A stretch of DNA of 40,757 nucleotides from JBOGXB01 sp050694215 (GCA_050694215.1 JBOGXB010000010.1:1-40757), one strand, 5' to 3'. Shown: positions 1-8,088, counted from the stretch's first letter. Program-made: numbers and translations. Notes: generated by a model from the sequence alone, not told the origin.

Positions 1-492
1 AGTCTGGTCCGCATAGATCCACATCGCGGCGCGATCGTTTTCCACCCCTCGGTGGAGGATGTACGTGAGTACTACGAGATCCGGGAGGCGCTCGAGACGC
101 TCGCGATAACGCTGGCCATCCCCAATCTCGACGACCATCTTGTCGAAGAGCTGCAATCACTAATCGACCGGATGCGCCACGTCCGAGATGAGGTGACCTG
201 GACGTCGATGAACGAGGAGTTCCACCGCGCCATCTATGCGGCTTCGAAGCGTCCACGACTCTGCAACATGATTGCCACCCTCCGGGATGCTTCCAGCGCC
301 TATATCCACATGTACGTCGCGCATCAGCCCCCGGGCGCGCGGTCGGACAACGACCACCAGAAGATCCTCGACGCCTGCCGGTCCAGGGATGCGGCACGCG
401 CACGCGCTGCGGTGGGCCACCACATGAGACATACGGCCGACGAGATCGCGGAGTTCATAGAAGGTTCTGAGACGGTAGAGACCACTGGATAA
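1..492 (+). CDS. GntR-family transcriptional regulator, FCD domain (5' end outside window)
   Basis: The reading frame is open from base 1, so the gene starts upstream of the window. The first visible residues (LVRIDPHRGAIVF, then SVEDVREYYEIREALE) match the end of the winged-helix DNA-binding domain and the linker into the FCD effector domain of FadR/GntR regulators. Histidines that usually bind metal or ligand in FCD domains are visible in NEEFHRAIY, DNDHQKILDA and VGHHMRHT. Such proteins sense organic acids and usually control the adjacent operon. The stop codon at 490-492 overlaps the strong Shine-Dalgarno of the next gene, so it is probably co-transcribed with the M24-led operon and probably regulates it (inference). 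Effector unknown. Confidence 0.9.
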   Translation, partial: SLVRIDPHRGAIVFHPSVEDVREYYEIREALETLAITLAIPNLDDHLVEELQSLIDRMRHVRDEVTWTSMNEEFHRAIYAASKRPRLCNMIATLRDASSAYIHMYVAHQPPGARSDNDHQKILDACRSRDAARARAAVGHHMRHTADEIAEFIEGSETVETTG

Positions 493-500
493 GGAGGAGG
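491..500 (+). promoter_or_regulatory. Strong ribosome binding site for the M24 gene
   Basis: AAGGAGGAGG lies just before the GTG start at 503 and overlaps the stop codon of the regulator gene. It fixes the GTG at 503 as the start and implies translational coupling. Confidence 0.75.
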
Positions 501-502
501 CC

Positions 503-1759
503 GTGGAGCATCCGTTCCTCGAGACCAAGCACGAGTACTCGCCTCGGAGGGTCTACTCGACCACCGGGACGGACTGGCAGGCACGCGTCGACTTCAACCG
601 GCTCCGCTCCGATCGCCTCCAGCGAGCTCGCGATCAGATGACCGAGCACGATCTGGACGCCCTGATCCTCTTCGTGGGCGAGAACGTTCGCTACGTCACT
701 TCGGTGTTCCAGGGCAACTGGAAGAACAACATCTTCATCCGCTATGCGATCTTGCCGCGCGAGGGTGACCCGCTGCTATTCGAAACCGTTGGATCCGACA
801 AGGTCTGCGCCGAGATCGACGCTCCGTGGCTGAAAGAGGTCCGCCCGGCGATCACCTGGAAGTGGGGGGAGGGCGCCGAGGAGGTCATGGCCTCCAAGAT
901 GGCCGACTCGATCGTCGACGCTCTCAAGGAGAACGGGGCGGCCGACGGACGAGTCGGTATCGACATCATGGACTTTCGCGCCTACGAAGCCCTCAAGGAG
1001 AAGGGGGTCAAGCTGGTCAACGCGTGGCCCGCGATGTCCGGCGCTCGCGTCATCAAGTCGCCCGATGAGATCGAGTGTCTCAAGATATCGGCAGCGCATG
1101 GCGATGCGGCGATGTGGCACGCCATGAAGGAGTGGACCAAGCCCGGCGTCCGCGAAGCGGAGATAACCGCCAAGGTCAACGAGTATCTGTACGCGGCAGG
1201 CTTCGACTTCGTCTACGACATCATCTGTGCTTCCGGAGGGAACACGAGCCCTTATCGTCGGTGGCACACCGACAAGGTCTTCCGTCAGGGAGACGACGTC
1301 ATCGTCGACATCAACGCTATCGGGCCGGGCGGTTACTTCATCGATTTCGTTCGCTGCTGGAAAGTCGACAGTAAACCCACCCAGAAAGAGAAAGACCTTT
1401 ATAAGGAGTGCTACGACTCCCTTTACGCGGCCATCGAGGAGATGAAACCGGGCAACACCACGGCGGATGTGGCCAAGAGGTTCCCCGAGTACGACGACGA
1501 CAAGTTCGGGTCTGTCTCGCTCCAGCAGTTCGCTCACTCGATCGGGCTGTCTCTGTACGAGGGCATGTGGATCAGCCGGGCGTACTCGCTCGAGTACCCG
1601 GCCGAGATCAAGCCGAACATGTACTTCGCGATCGAGACCTTCGCCGGCCACCCCGGCCTCGAGCAGACGGTTCGGCTAGAGGAGAACCTCGTCATCACGG
1701 AGGACGGACACGCGATCACGACCCTTGTCGAACATCCCGACTACTGGTGGGAGTCCTGA
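503..1759 (+). CDS. M24 family metallopeptidase / creatinase-like hydrolase (paralogue 1)
   Basis: The 418-residue protein has an N-terminal creatinase/prolidase domain and a C-terminal pita-bread M24 domain (from about residue 190). All five usual dinuclear metal ligands are visible: Asp269 (IVDIN), Asp281 (GYFIDF), His345 (FAHSIG), Glu378 (FAIETF) and Glu393 (VRLEEN). It should therefore be a functional metalloenzyme, cleaving a Xaa-Pro-like or other C-N bond; the family also holds creatinase and DMSP lyase DddP, so the substrate is open. The GTG start follows a strong Shine-Dalgarno. The stop overlaps the next gene's ATG by one base (TGATG). A second relative at 17462-18799 shares its N-terminal pattern (DWxxRVD, NxRYVT, LLPR, PWLK) but has a changed metal site. 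Confidence 0.88.
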   Translation: MEHPFLETKHEYSPRRVYSTTGTDWQARVDFNRLRSDRLQRARDQMTEHDLDALILFVGENVRYVTSVFQGNWKNNIFIRYAILPREGDPLLFETVGSDKVCAEIDAPWLKEVRPAITWKWGEGAEEVMASKMADSIVDALKENGAADGRVGIDIMDFRAYEALKEKGVKLVNAWPAMSGARVIKSPDEIECLKISAAHGDAAMWHAMKEWTKPGVREAEITAKVNEYLYAAGFDFVYDIICASGGNTSPYRRWHTDKVFRQGDDVIVDINAIGPGGYFIDFVRCWKVDSKPTQKEKDLYKECYDSLYAAIEEMKPGNTTADVAKRFPEYDDDKFGSVSLQQFAHSIGLSLYEGMWISRAYSLEYPAEIKPNMYFAIETFAGHPGLEQTVRLEENLVITEDGHAITTLVEHPDYWWES

Positions 1760-2994
1760 TGGCAGGCAAGGCTTGGGAAGTCGAAGGTCGCTGGTTCACG
1801 AGTCCGTGGAATTACCTCGACGAAGCGCGCGAGGGCCTGAACCTCCCGGAGCGCGTCTACTTCCACGACATCACGCTGCGGGACGGCGAGCAGCAGGCCG
1901 GCATCGCCCTGACGCGCGATGACAAGGTCACGATCGCCCGTCGCCTGGCCGATGCCGGCGTGGACCGCATCGAGGCGGGGATGCCAATCGTGTCGCCGCA
2001 GGACGAAGCCGCGATCAAAGACATCGTCCAGCTGGACCTCGGCCCCCAGGTCTTCGCCTTCGCCAGATGCATGGTCGACGACATAAAGAGAGCCAAGGAC
2101 TGCGGCGTCTCGGGCGTCGTAATCGAGATCCCCTCGTCGGGACACATGCTCGAGCGCGCCTACGGGTGGCCACTCGACAGGGCGATCAAGCTGTCGATCG
2201 AGGCGACGCTTGCCGCCAGGGAGGAAGGCCTCGAAACGGTCTTCTTCACGATCGACTCGTCACGCGCGGAGTTCGACTGGTACCTCGACCTGGTCGAACG
2301 AATCGGCAACGAGGGGCACATGGATGCACTCGCCCTGGTCGACACGACCGGAGGCGTCGCGCCTCACGCGATACCCGTGTGGGTCGACAAGGTGCGAGAT
2401 CGGCTGCCCGGCGTCCGGCTGGAGGCTCACTTCCACGACGACTTTGGTCTCGCAGTCGCCAACTCCCTGTCGGCCATCGCCGTGGGGGTCGAGGTCGTGC
2501 ACACCACCGTGACCGGAGTAGGAGAACGGGCCGGCAACTGTCCCATGGAGGAGCTGGCGCTCGCCCTCCGGATGCTGTACGGGGTCGAGCACGGTCTGCA
2601 GACTGAGGAGTTCTACTCCCTCTCTCGACTCGTACGGGAACGGACGGGTCACTCGATCCCCTCGAACCGAGCGGCCGTGGGCGAGCGATTGTTCGAGATC
2701 GAGTCCGGGATCATCGCAGGTTGGTACGAGCGCTGCATCGACGATCACCCCACTGAGGTGTTCCCGTATCACTGGGACGTGGTCGGACAACCGCCCGCTC
2801 GCGTCGTCTATGGGAAAGGGAGCGGACTGCCCTCCGTGGCACTTGCGCTGAAGGCGCTCGGACTGTCGGCCGACGACGACCAGATGCGGACGGTGCTGGG
2901 CACGATCAAACAGCGCGCGCTCGATACCAAAGCTCTTCTGCCATTCGAAGAGGTCGCCCGGATCGTCTCAGAGCAGCTCAAAGGAACCGGTTAA
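1759..2994 (+). CDS. DRE-TIM metallolyase superfamily protein (isopropylmalate/homocitrate synthase-like)
   Basis: The ATG overlaps the previous stop (TGATG), giving 411 residues. The TIM-barrel hallmarks are clear: HDITLRDGEQ with Arg41, Asp42 and Glu44; the HxH metal motif at His224/His226 (AHFHDDFG); and GVGERAGN at 253-260, which is the synthase-type rather than the HMG-CoA-lyase-type signature. The family condenses acetyl-CoA with a 2-oxoacid or runs the reverse lyase reaction. At 411 residues it probably lacks the full leucine-feedback domain of LeuA, arguing for a catabolic or specialised role. Its position inside an operon of dehydrogenases and an amidohydrolase supports that. The exact substrate cannot be read from the sequence. 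Confidence 0.85.
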   Translation: MAGKAWEVEGRWFTSPWNYLDEAREGLNLPERVYFHDITLRDGEQQAGIALTRDDKVTIARRLADAGVDRIEAGMPIVSPQDEAAIKDIVQLDLGPQVFAFARCMVDDIKRAKDCGVSGVVIEIPSSGHMLERAYGWPLDRAIKLSIEATLAAREEGLETVFFTIDSSRAEFDWYLDLVERIGNEGHMDALALVDTTGGVAPHAIPVWVDKVRDRLPGVRLEAHFHDDFGLAVANSLSAIAVGVEVVHTTVTGVGERAGNCPMEELALALRMLYGVEHGLQTEEFYSLSRLVRERTGHSIPSNRAAVGERLFEIESGIIAGWYERCIDDHPTEVFPYHWDVVGQPPARVVYGKGSGLPSVALALKALGLSADDDQMRTVLGTIKQRALDTKALLPFEEVARIVSEQLKGTG

Positions 2995-4029
2995 TTGCGG
3001 GCGGTCGTGCTCGAAGCACCGGAGACCCTCCGCGTCGACGACCGCCCCTCCCCCACACCCGGCCCGGGGGAAGTGCTGGTCGACATCATCACCACCGGGA
3101 TCTGCGGGACCGACCTGAGCATCTATGCCGGCAAGATCCCCGTGCGCCATCCCCTGGTGATGGGACACGAAATGTTCGGGCGCATCTCCGCCGGAGACGC
3201 GCGAGATACATCGGCCACCTCTAAGGGCGGGGCGCGCGTGATCGTCGATCCCGCCATCAGCTGCGGCTCGTGCCACGTGTGCTCGAAAGGGCAAGTCAAC
3301 CTGTGCCCCGAGGGAGCGCTACTGGGCAGAGACCGCGATGGAGGATTCCGGCAGACCGTAGCCGTCCCCATCTCCAACGTGTACGAGGTTCCCGACGGCA
3401 TCGCCGACGCCGTCGCTCCGCTGCTCCAAGTACTGACCACGTGCACCCACGCGCAGCGAAGCGCGCCTCTGTTCCCGGGTGACTCGGCCCTCGTGATCGG
3501 GCTCGGCGTGTCGGGCCTGCTTCACCTGCAGCTGGCCAAGGCGCGCGGCGCCAAGCCGCTAATCGGCATAACTCGCAGCTCCTCGAAGCGAGCACTAGCG
3601 CGGCAGCTCGGGGCCGACCTGACACTCAACCCAGCCGATCCCGAGCTGGCCGACCGCGTCCGCGAGGCGACGAACGGCAGGGGCCCGGACGTGGTGATCG
3701 AGTGCGTGGGAAAGGTGGAGACGCTCGCCCAGGCGATCGAGCTCACGCGGACGGGCGGCCGAGTCGTCCTATTCGGCACCATCACCGCCGACCGGGGAGC
3801 TCTGCCCTTCTATCTCCTCTACCTCAAGGAAGTGACGCTTACCAACCCGCGGGCAGCCAAACCGGAGGACTTCCCCACCGCGATCGAGCTCGTGTCGTCG
3901 GGAGCCGTGAAGCTCGAGCCGCTCGTCAGCCACGTCTATCCCCTCGCCGCGACCCAGGAGGCGATCGACACGGTCCGCAGCGGCGAAGCGCTCAAAGTCA
4001 TGCTCGACCACGTGAGGGATCGACAGTGA
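2995..4029 (+). CDS. Zinc-dependent alcohol dehydrogenase, MDR family (first of a tandem pair)
   Basis: A 344-residue medium-chain dehydrogenase. The GroES-like half carries the catalytic zinc motif GICGTD (Cys37) and GHE (His58, Glu59). The structural-zinc lobe is CGSCHVCSKGQVNLC (Cys90, 93, 96, 104). The Rossmann half has GLGVSG near 169-174. It should oxidise an alcohol or polyol with NAD(P)+ in the cytoplasm. The TTG start at 2995 directly follows the preceding TAA, with AAAGGA about 10 bases upstream. The stop overlaps the next start (GTGA). The paralogue next door suggests two sequential alcohol or sugar-acid oxidations, or different substrates. Confidence 0.88.
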   Translation: MRAVVLEAPETLRVDDRPSPTPGPGEVLVDIITTGICGTDLSIYAGKIPVRHPLVMGHEMFGRISAGDARDTSATSKGGARVIVDPAISCGSCHVCSKGQVNLCPEGALLGRDRDGGFRQTVAVPISNVYEVPDGIADAVAPLLQVLTTCTHAQRSAPLFPGDSALVIGLGVSGLLHLQLAKARGAKPLIGITRSSSKRALARQLGADLTLNPADPELADRVREATNGRGPDVVIECVGKVETLAQAIELTRTGGRVVLFGTITADRGALPFYLLYLKEVTLTNPRAAKPEDFPTAIELVSSGAVKLEPLVSHVYPLAATQEAIDTVRSGEALKVMLDHVRDRQ

Positions 4030-5063
4030 AAGCGATGGCGGTGACGTCGTACACGGAGCCTATGGAGAGGATCGAGGTCGAGGAGCCCGAGCTCGTGCCG
4101 GGCTCCGCCCTGCTGGAGGTGCTCACTTGTGGAGTGTGCTTCTCCGATGTAAAGACAGCCCGCGGAAAGATGCCCTACAGCGGTGAGCTAACGCTCCCGC
4201 ATGTCTGTGGGCACGAGGTGTGCGGTCGAGTGATCGCCACGGACCCTCCCGGCGCCCTGAAGGAAGGCAGCGTCGTCGTGTGCTACCACCTGTGGCCGTG
4301 CAGGGTCTGCTCCCGCTGCCGCTCCGGTCAAGACAACCTGTGTCTGACGCCTCAGGCCTGGATGGGCTTTAGGAGTCCGGGAGGCTTCGAGGAACGGGTC
4401 GTCGTACCGCTCGATCGCCTCAGCGACGTGCCACCCAACGTCGACCCCATCCACGCGGCGTCGATGACGTGCGCACTCGGAACGGGCTATCGGGCCTGCA
4501 TCAGTCGCGGCCGGATCGTCCCGGGGGCGACGGCCATCGTGCTCGGCCTAGGCGGCGTCGGCATCCACGCGTTGCAGGTCGCTCGCGCTGCCGGCGCCCG
4601 CGTCATCGGGCTCGACGTCTCGGAGCGAGCGCTCAAGGCGGCCCACGATCTAGGGCTCGAAGCGTGGGACAACGGCGACCCCGACGTGATCCAACGAGTC
4701 CTCGCGGCCTCGGATGACGAGGGCGTAGACGTCGTCATCGATTGTGTAGGTAGAGAGGACACCGTCGCCCAATCCGAGAAGATGACGCGAGCCGGAGGAC
4801 GCATCGTAGCCGTCGGCTATTCGCTGACAACTGATTTCCGGATCCCTTCGACCCGGTTCGTCCTCGAAGAGATCGAGCTCGTTGGGTCTCGCTACGTCTT
4901 GATGGACGAGCTGCAACGTGCGATCCGCTTGGTGACGGACGGCGAGGTCCAGATGATGATCGATCAAGTAAGACCGCTCGAAGATGTGAACGACGTCATG
5001 CGAGCACTCGAGGCAGGAGAGATCGTCGGCAGAGCCGTGCTCGACGTCGCGGGGGTGAGATGA
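4026..5063 (+). CDS. Zinc-dependent alcohol dehydrogenase, MDR family (second of a tandem pair)
   Basis: The start is taken as GTG at 4026, overlapping the previous stop (GTGA); an ATG at 4035 is possible. The protein is 345 residues. Catalytic zinc residues are Cys38 (CGVCFSD) and His63/Glu64 (CGHE). Structural zinc cysteines are 92, 95, 98 and 106. The NAD(P) loop is GLGGVG at 174-179. The frame is also open far upstream inside the preceding gene, but the domain begins at the chosen start. The two dehydrogenases look like distinct subfamilies rather than a recent duplication. The stop overlaps the amidohydrolase ATG (ATGA). Confidence 0.87.
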   Translation: MKAMAVTSYTEPMERIEVEEPELVPGSALLEVLTCGVCFSDVKTARGKMPYSGELTLPHVCGHEVCGRVIATDPPGALKEGSVVVCYHLWPCRVCSRCRSGQDNLCLTPQAWMGFRSPGGFEERVVVPLDRLSDVPPNVDPIHAASMTCALGTGYRACISRGRIVPGATAIVLGLGGVGIHALQVARAAGARVIGLDVSERALKAAHDLGLEAWDNGDPDVIQRVLAASDDEGVDVVIDCVGREDTVAQSEKMTRAGGRIVAVGYSLTTDFRIPSTRFVLEEIELVGSRYVLMDELQRAIRLVTDGEVQMMIDQVRPLEDVNDVMRALEAGEIVGRAVLDVAGVR

Positions 5064-6427
5064 TCGCCGACCTCGTCGTACGGGGAGGAGACGTCGTTTC
5101 TCCCGCAGGGCGTCAGCGCTGCGATCTGCTCGTACAAGACGGCAAGATCGCCGGGCGAGCGGAAGCGGGCACCGCGGAGGCTCGGGAGATCGTCGACGCT
5201 TCGGGCCTTGTCGTCCTCCCCGGAGGCGTGGATCCCCACGTGCACATGATGGATCCCGGGCTCACGGAGCGGGAGGACTTCCCCACCGGGACGGCCGCTG
5301 CCGCCGTTGGAGGCGTTACGACCATCGTGGAGCATCATCGGAGCCTCCCCTTCGTCCTCGACGCGAAGGTGCTGACCGAGAAGGCTGACTATCTCTCGGG
5401 GCGTGCGCGCATCGACTTCGCCCTCTTTGGCGGAGGACACCCCGACAACCTCGGCGAGCTTAGGCCGATGTGGAAGGCGGGTGCCGCCTGCTTCAAGGTG
5501 TTCACGTGCAACCTCCACGGCGTGCCCGCCGTGCTGGCCGGACGCATGCTGACGTTGTTCCGTGAGGTCGCGTCGTTCGATGGTCTGTGCTTGGTACACG
5601 CGGAGGACGAGGCCATCACGGCAGAGAACGAGGATCGCCTGAGGGCAGCCGGTCGTAAAGACCCGCGCGTCGTACCCGAGTGGCGCAGCAGGGAGGCCGA
5701 GCAAGTGGCGGTGAACACCGTCTCGCTTCTCGCTCGACTATCTGGATGCAGAGTGATCATCGCTCACGCCAGTCACCCAGACGTCTGCGACCTGGTTGCG
5801 CGTGAGCGCTCTCGAGGTACTCGGCTGATGGTCGAAAGCTGCCCGCAGTACTTCCACCTAACCGAGGACGAGATCGATGAATGGGGCCCTTTCCACAAGT
5901 TCACCCCTCCCGCAAGGACCACGGCGGACAGGGATGAGATGTGGGCATGCCTGGAGAAGGGTGACATCGACATGCTCTGCGCGGATCACGCTCCCTCGAC
6001 GCGCGAGCAGAAAGAGATGGGACGCGACGACATCTGGGAAGCTCCCTTCGGCGTCCCGGGGGTCGAGACGAGCCTCGAGATGATGTTGACCGGCGCTGCG
6101 GAGGGGAAGGTGAGCCTCGAGCGTCTCGTCGCCGCTCGCAGCGGAGCACCCGCGAAAGCCTATGGCCTCTACCCTCAGAAAGGAAATCTCGAGCCGGGTG
6201 CCGACGCCGACATCGTCCTCGTCGACCTCGAAGCGGAGAGAACGCTCCGGGACGAAGACGTCGTGGCCACGGTCGGTTGGACGCCCTTTGCAGGACGCAA
6301 AGTGCGAGGCAGGGTCGTTCGAACCTTCGTCCGGGGCCGCCTCGTCGCCGAGGACGGGCAGGCGATCGTCGACCCAGGGTGGGGGCGGTTCCTGCCCGGG
6401 CCTGGCTACGAGGAGGACGCGGCATGA
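5060..6427 (+). CDS. Dihydroorotase/allantoinase/hydantoinase-like amidohydrolase
   Basis: A 455-residue TIM-barrel amidohydrolase of the cyclic-amide group. The expected binuclear zinc ligands are all present: His60 and His62 (DPHVHM), the carbamylated-lysine candidate Lys146 (CFKVF), His180 (VHAED), His236 (IAHASH) and Asp309 (CADHAP). The family hydrolyses cyclic amides such as allantoin, dihydroorotate, hydantoins or dihydropyrimidines. Pyrimidine-biosynthesis genes are absent nearby, so a catabolic ring-opening role is more likely than PyrC (inference). The ATG overlaps the upstream stop by ATGA. The last bases overlap a 20-codon open frame leading to the next gene. Confidence 0.87.
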   Translation: MIADLVVRGGDVVSPAGRQRCDLLVQDGKIAGRAEAGTAEAREIVDASGLVVLPGGVDPHVHMMDPGLTEREDFPTGTAAAAVGGVTTIVEHHRSLPFVLDAKVLTEKADYLSGRARIDFALFGGGHPDNLGELRPMWKAGAACFKVFTCNLHGVPAVLAGRMLTLFREVASFDGLCLVHAEDEAITAENEDRLRAAGRKDPRVVPEWRSREAEQVAVNTVSLLARLSGCRVIIAHASHPDVCDLVARERSRGTRLMVESCPQYFHLTEDEIDEWGPFHKFTPPARTTADRDEMWACLEKGDIDMLCADHAPSTREQKEMGRDDIWEAPFGVPGVETSLEMMLTGAAEGKVSLERLVAARSGAPAKAYGLYPQKGNLEPGADADIVLVDLEAERTLRDEDVVATVGWTPFAGRKVRGRVVRTFVRGRLVAEDGQAIVDPGWGRFLPGPGYEEDAA

Positions 6428-6486
6428 CCAAGATTCTCGATCCGAGCGTGCGGGTCGATCGCTCGACCCAAAGGAGACGACGATGA
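6424..6486 (+). CDS. Possible 20-codon coupling ORF between amidohydrolase and dehydrogenase genes
   Basis: An ATG at 6424 overlaps the amidohydrolase stop (ATGA). The frame runs 20 codons to a TGA at 6484-6486, which itself overlaps the ATG of the next gene at 6483 (ATGA again). The peptide starts MTKILDPSV and ends in four arginines. It has no recognisable domain. It may simply be a device that carries ribosomes across the 55-base gap; chance is also possible. Confidence 0.3.
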   Translation: MTKILDPSVRVDRSTQRRRR

Positions 6487-7430
6487 AAGTTGTCCTGACC
6501 GACCAGGTGTTCCCGACCACAGACATCGAGCGCAAGATCCTGACCGACATCGGTGCCGAGTTAGTCGTGCTGGATGATCCGTCGGTTGAGTCCATCCGAA
6601 CGCACGCTCGCGACGCCGTTGCTCTGCTCAACACCTACGCCCCCATCGACCGAAGCACGCTCGAACACCTGGAGAAGTGCAAGGTGATCGCCCGCTACGG
6701 CATCGGAGTCGACAACATAGATCTCGAGGCGGCGCGCGAGCACGACGTCGTCGTGACGAACGTACCCGACTATTGCGTGGACGAAGTCGCCGATCACACT
6801 ATGTCCTTGCTCCTCGCAGTCGCCCGGAAGGTAGTCATAGGGCACACCTTTACGATGGGCGGTGGCTGGGGCATCGATCCCCTCAGACCCATACACCGAC
6901 TCCGCGGTCAAACCCTGGGGTTGATCGGGTTCGGTCACATCGCACGAGCTGTTGCCGCCCGGGCCCAGCCGTTCGGGCTGATCGTGCAAACCTACGACCC
7001 CTACGTTAAAGATGAGGTGATGCAGGAGGCGGGGGTAGAGCGCGCGTCGACGCTGGAAGGGCTCCTGGAATCCTCGGACATCGTGTCGGTGCACGTCCCT
7101 CTGCTCGACGAGACCCGTAGCCTGATCGGAGCCGAGATGCTCGAGCGGATGCGTCCCGGCGCGGTCCTTCTGAACACCTCACGCGGTCCGATCGTCGACG
7201 TGGACGAGGTGCTGCGGGCGCTCCGGTCCGGACGTCTCGGGAAGGCGGGTCTCGATGTCTTCCCCACCGAGCCTCCCGACCATGGCTCGTTCGAGGGCGT
7301 CGACAACCTCGTCGTGACTCCGCACTCCGCCTTCTATTCCGACGAAGCGATAATCGAGTCGCAGACCAAGGCTGCCGGCTGCATCGTCGCCGTCCTGCAA
7401 GGAGAGCAGCCCCGGTACAGGGTCAACTAA
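6483..7430 (+). CDS. D-2-hydroxyacid dehydrogenase, CtBP-like
   Basis: A 315-residue D-isomer-specific 2-hydroxyacid dehydrogenase. The NAD-binding motif GFGHIA is at 149-154. The catalytic Arg234 (NTSRGPIVD), Glu263 (DVFPTEPP) and His281 (TPHSAF) are all present. The PHSAFYSDEA stretch is typical of bacterial relatives of C-terminal-binding protein. It should interconvert a 2-oxoacid and a D-2-hydroxyacid, plausibly the product of the upstream steps. Shine-Dalgarno AAAGGAGACG at 6470-6479 precedes the ATG. It is the last gene of the operon and converges on the peroxiredoxin gene with only 18 bases between them, leaving little room for a terminator. Confidence 0.9.
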   Translation: MKVVLTDQVFPTTDIERKILTDIGAELVVLDDPSVESIRTHARDAVALLNTYAPIDRSTLEHLEKCKVIARYGIGVDNIDLEAAREHDVVVTNVPDYCVDEVADHTMSLLLAVARKVVIGHTFTMGGGWGIDPLRPIHRLRGQTLGLIGFGHIARAVAARAQPFGLIVQTYDPYVKDEVMQEAGVERASTLEGLLESSDIVSVHVPLLDETRSLIGAEMLERMRPGAVLLNTSRGPIVDVDEVLRALRSGRLGKAGLDVFPTEPPDHGSFEGVDNLVVTPHSAFYSDEAIIESQTKAAGCIVAVLQGEQPRYRVN

Positions 7431-7448
7431 GTTTGGCCAGCCCGCCCG

Positions 7449-7931
7449 TCAGGTGAGGTCGGCAAGCACCTTGAGCGGCTCGTCGAGATCCGGCAGTGCC
7501 AGTGCGTCGTTGGTCACCCAGCGGTATCGGATCATCCCGTCGCCGTCGATTACGAAGATCGACCGTTTCGCGAGCCCGGCGTGCCCCTTCCATTCGTCGT
7601 AGCGGACCCCGTACGCCTCGCACGTGCTGCCGCCCCAGTCGGACAGCAGCGGGAAAGTGACGCCGAGACGGCGGGCGAACTCCATCTGAGAGAATGTGGC
7701 CGTTACGGCGATGCCGGCCAGCCCCGCGCCCGCATCGCCGATCTCGTCGATCCGTTGCCCCAACTGGGACAATTCGTTCGTTCAGACCGGGCCGAAATCG
7801 AACACATAAAAAGCGAGCAAGAGCGGTCCGTCGTCGAGCAGGTCGGAGAGCCCGATTGTCTCCTCGAAGGTCCGGCGCAGGGCAAATTCCGGGGCGCGGG
7901 CTCCAACCCCCGGCGTTCCCTGATCAGCCAT
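7449..7931 (-). CDS. Peroxiredoxin (AhpC/TSA) with in-frame TGA at the peroxidatic cysteine: probable selenoprotein
   Basis: Read through its internal TGA, this frame gives a normal-length 160-residue thioredoxin-fold peroxiredoxin. It starts at ATG 7931-7929, with GGAG about 6 bases upstream. Before the TGA stand GARAPEFAL and LLLAFYVFDFGPV; after it TNELSQLGQ, ATFSQMEFARRLG and FPLLSDW continue in the same frame. The TGA (7784-7782, codon 50) sits exactly where the peroxidatic Cys of the FTPVCTxEL motif belongs. A hairpin 10 bases downstream fits a bacterial SECIS. Selenocysteine insertion is thus the best reading; a nonsense mutation or sequencing error is the alternative. Cys104 (GGSTCEAYG) could be a resolving residue. 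Conventional gene calling would report only a truncated frame from TTG 7772. The role would be reduction of peroxides in the cytoplasm. Confidence 0.75.
7755..7772 (-). promoter_or_regulatory. SECIS-like hairpin downstream of the UGA codon
   Basis: On the minus strand, TTGTCCC (7772-7766), loop AGTT (7765-7762) and GGGGCAA (7761-7755) form a 7-bp stem with one G-U pair. The loop starts 16 nt after the UGA and has G at its second position. Upper stem length, loop size, the loop G and the spacing agree with the published bacterial SECIS pattern as I recall it. Not folded by computation. Confidence 0.55.
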
Positions 7932-8013
7932 CGCGATCTCCACTCTTAGACCATCCTCCCCCCTCGTCCTACGTCGACCAGACGGCGCAAGGGGCTAGAT
8001 TCGGTTGGCACGG

Positions 8014-8025
8014 ATTATATATAAT
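8014..8025 (+). promoter_or_regulatory. AT-rich palindrome containing a TATAAT-like -10 for the ABC importer
   Basis: ATTATATATAAT is a perfect 12-bp palindrome in otherwise GC-rich DNA, 64 bases before the binding-protein start. It contains TATAAT at 8020-8025. A clear -35 at the right distance is not seen (TTGGCA at 8005 is too close). It could be a promoter -10, an operator or both. Confidence 0.4.
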
Positions 8026-8088
8026 ACGTAGTCTCCAACGAGGGTCCGAGAACAGCAACCCCTCGTGTCGTCCGGGAAAGGGGCAGAG

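Noticed and set aside
776..1651. Long minus-strand open frame opposite the M24 gene
   Set aside because: It mirrors a gene with clear family motifs; composition is that of an antisense shadow in GC-rich DNA and no domain is visible.
1408..1758. Upstream extension of the DRE-TIM frame
   Set aside because: The extension lies inside the M24 gene in another frame and is Arg/Asp-rich without similarity; the ATG at 1759 matches the family start.
5858..6634. Minus-strand frame of 258 codons opposite the amidohydrolase
   Set aside because: Ser/Arg-rich low-complexity translation with no motif; the plus strand has intact catalytic residues.
7449..7772. Peroxiredoxin as a short protein starting at TTG 7772
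   Set aside because: This would drop the N-terminal third and the active site. The in-frame upstream part has its own ATG and ribosome site and the correct family motifs, so readthrough of TGA is a better explanation.
8005..8010. TTGGCA as -35 for the TATAAT at 8020
   Set aside because: The spacing is only 9 bases, too short for a standard sigma-70-type promoter.
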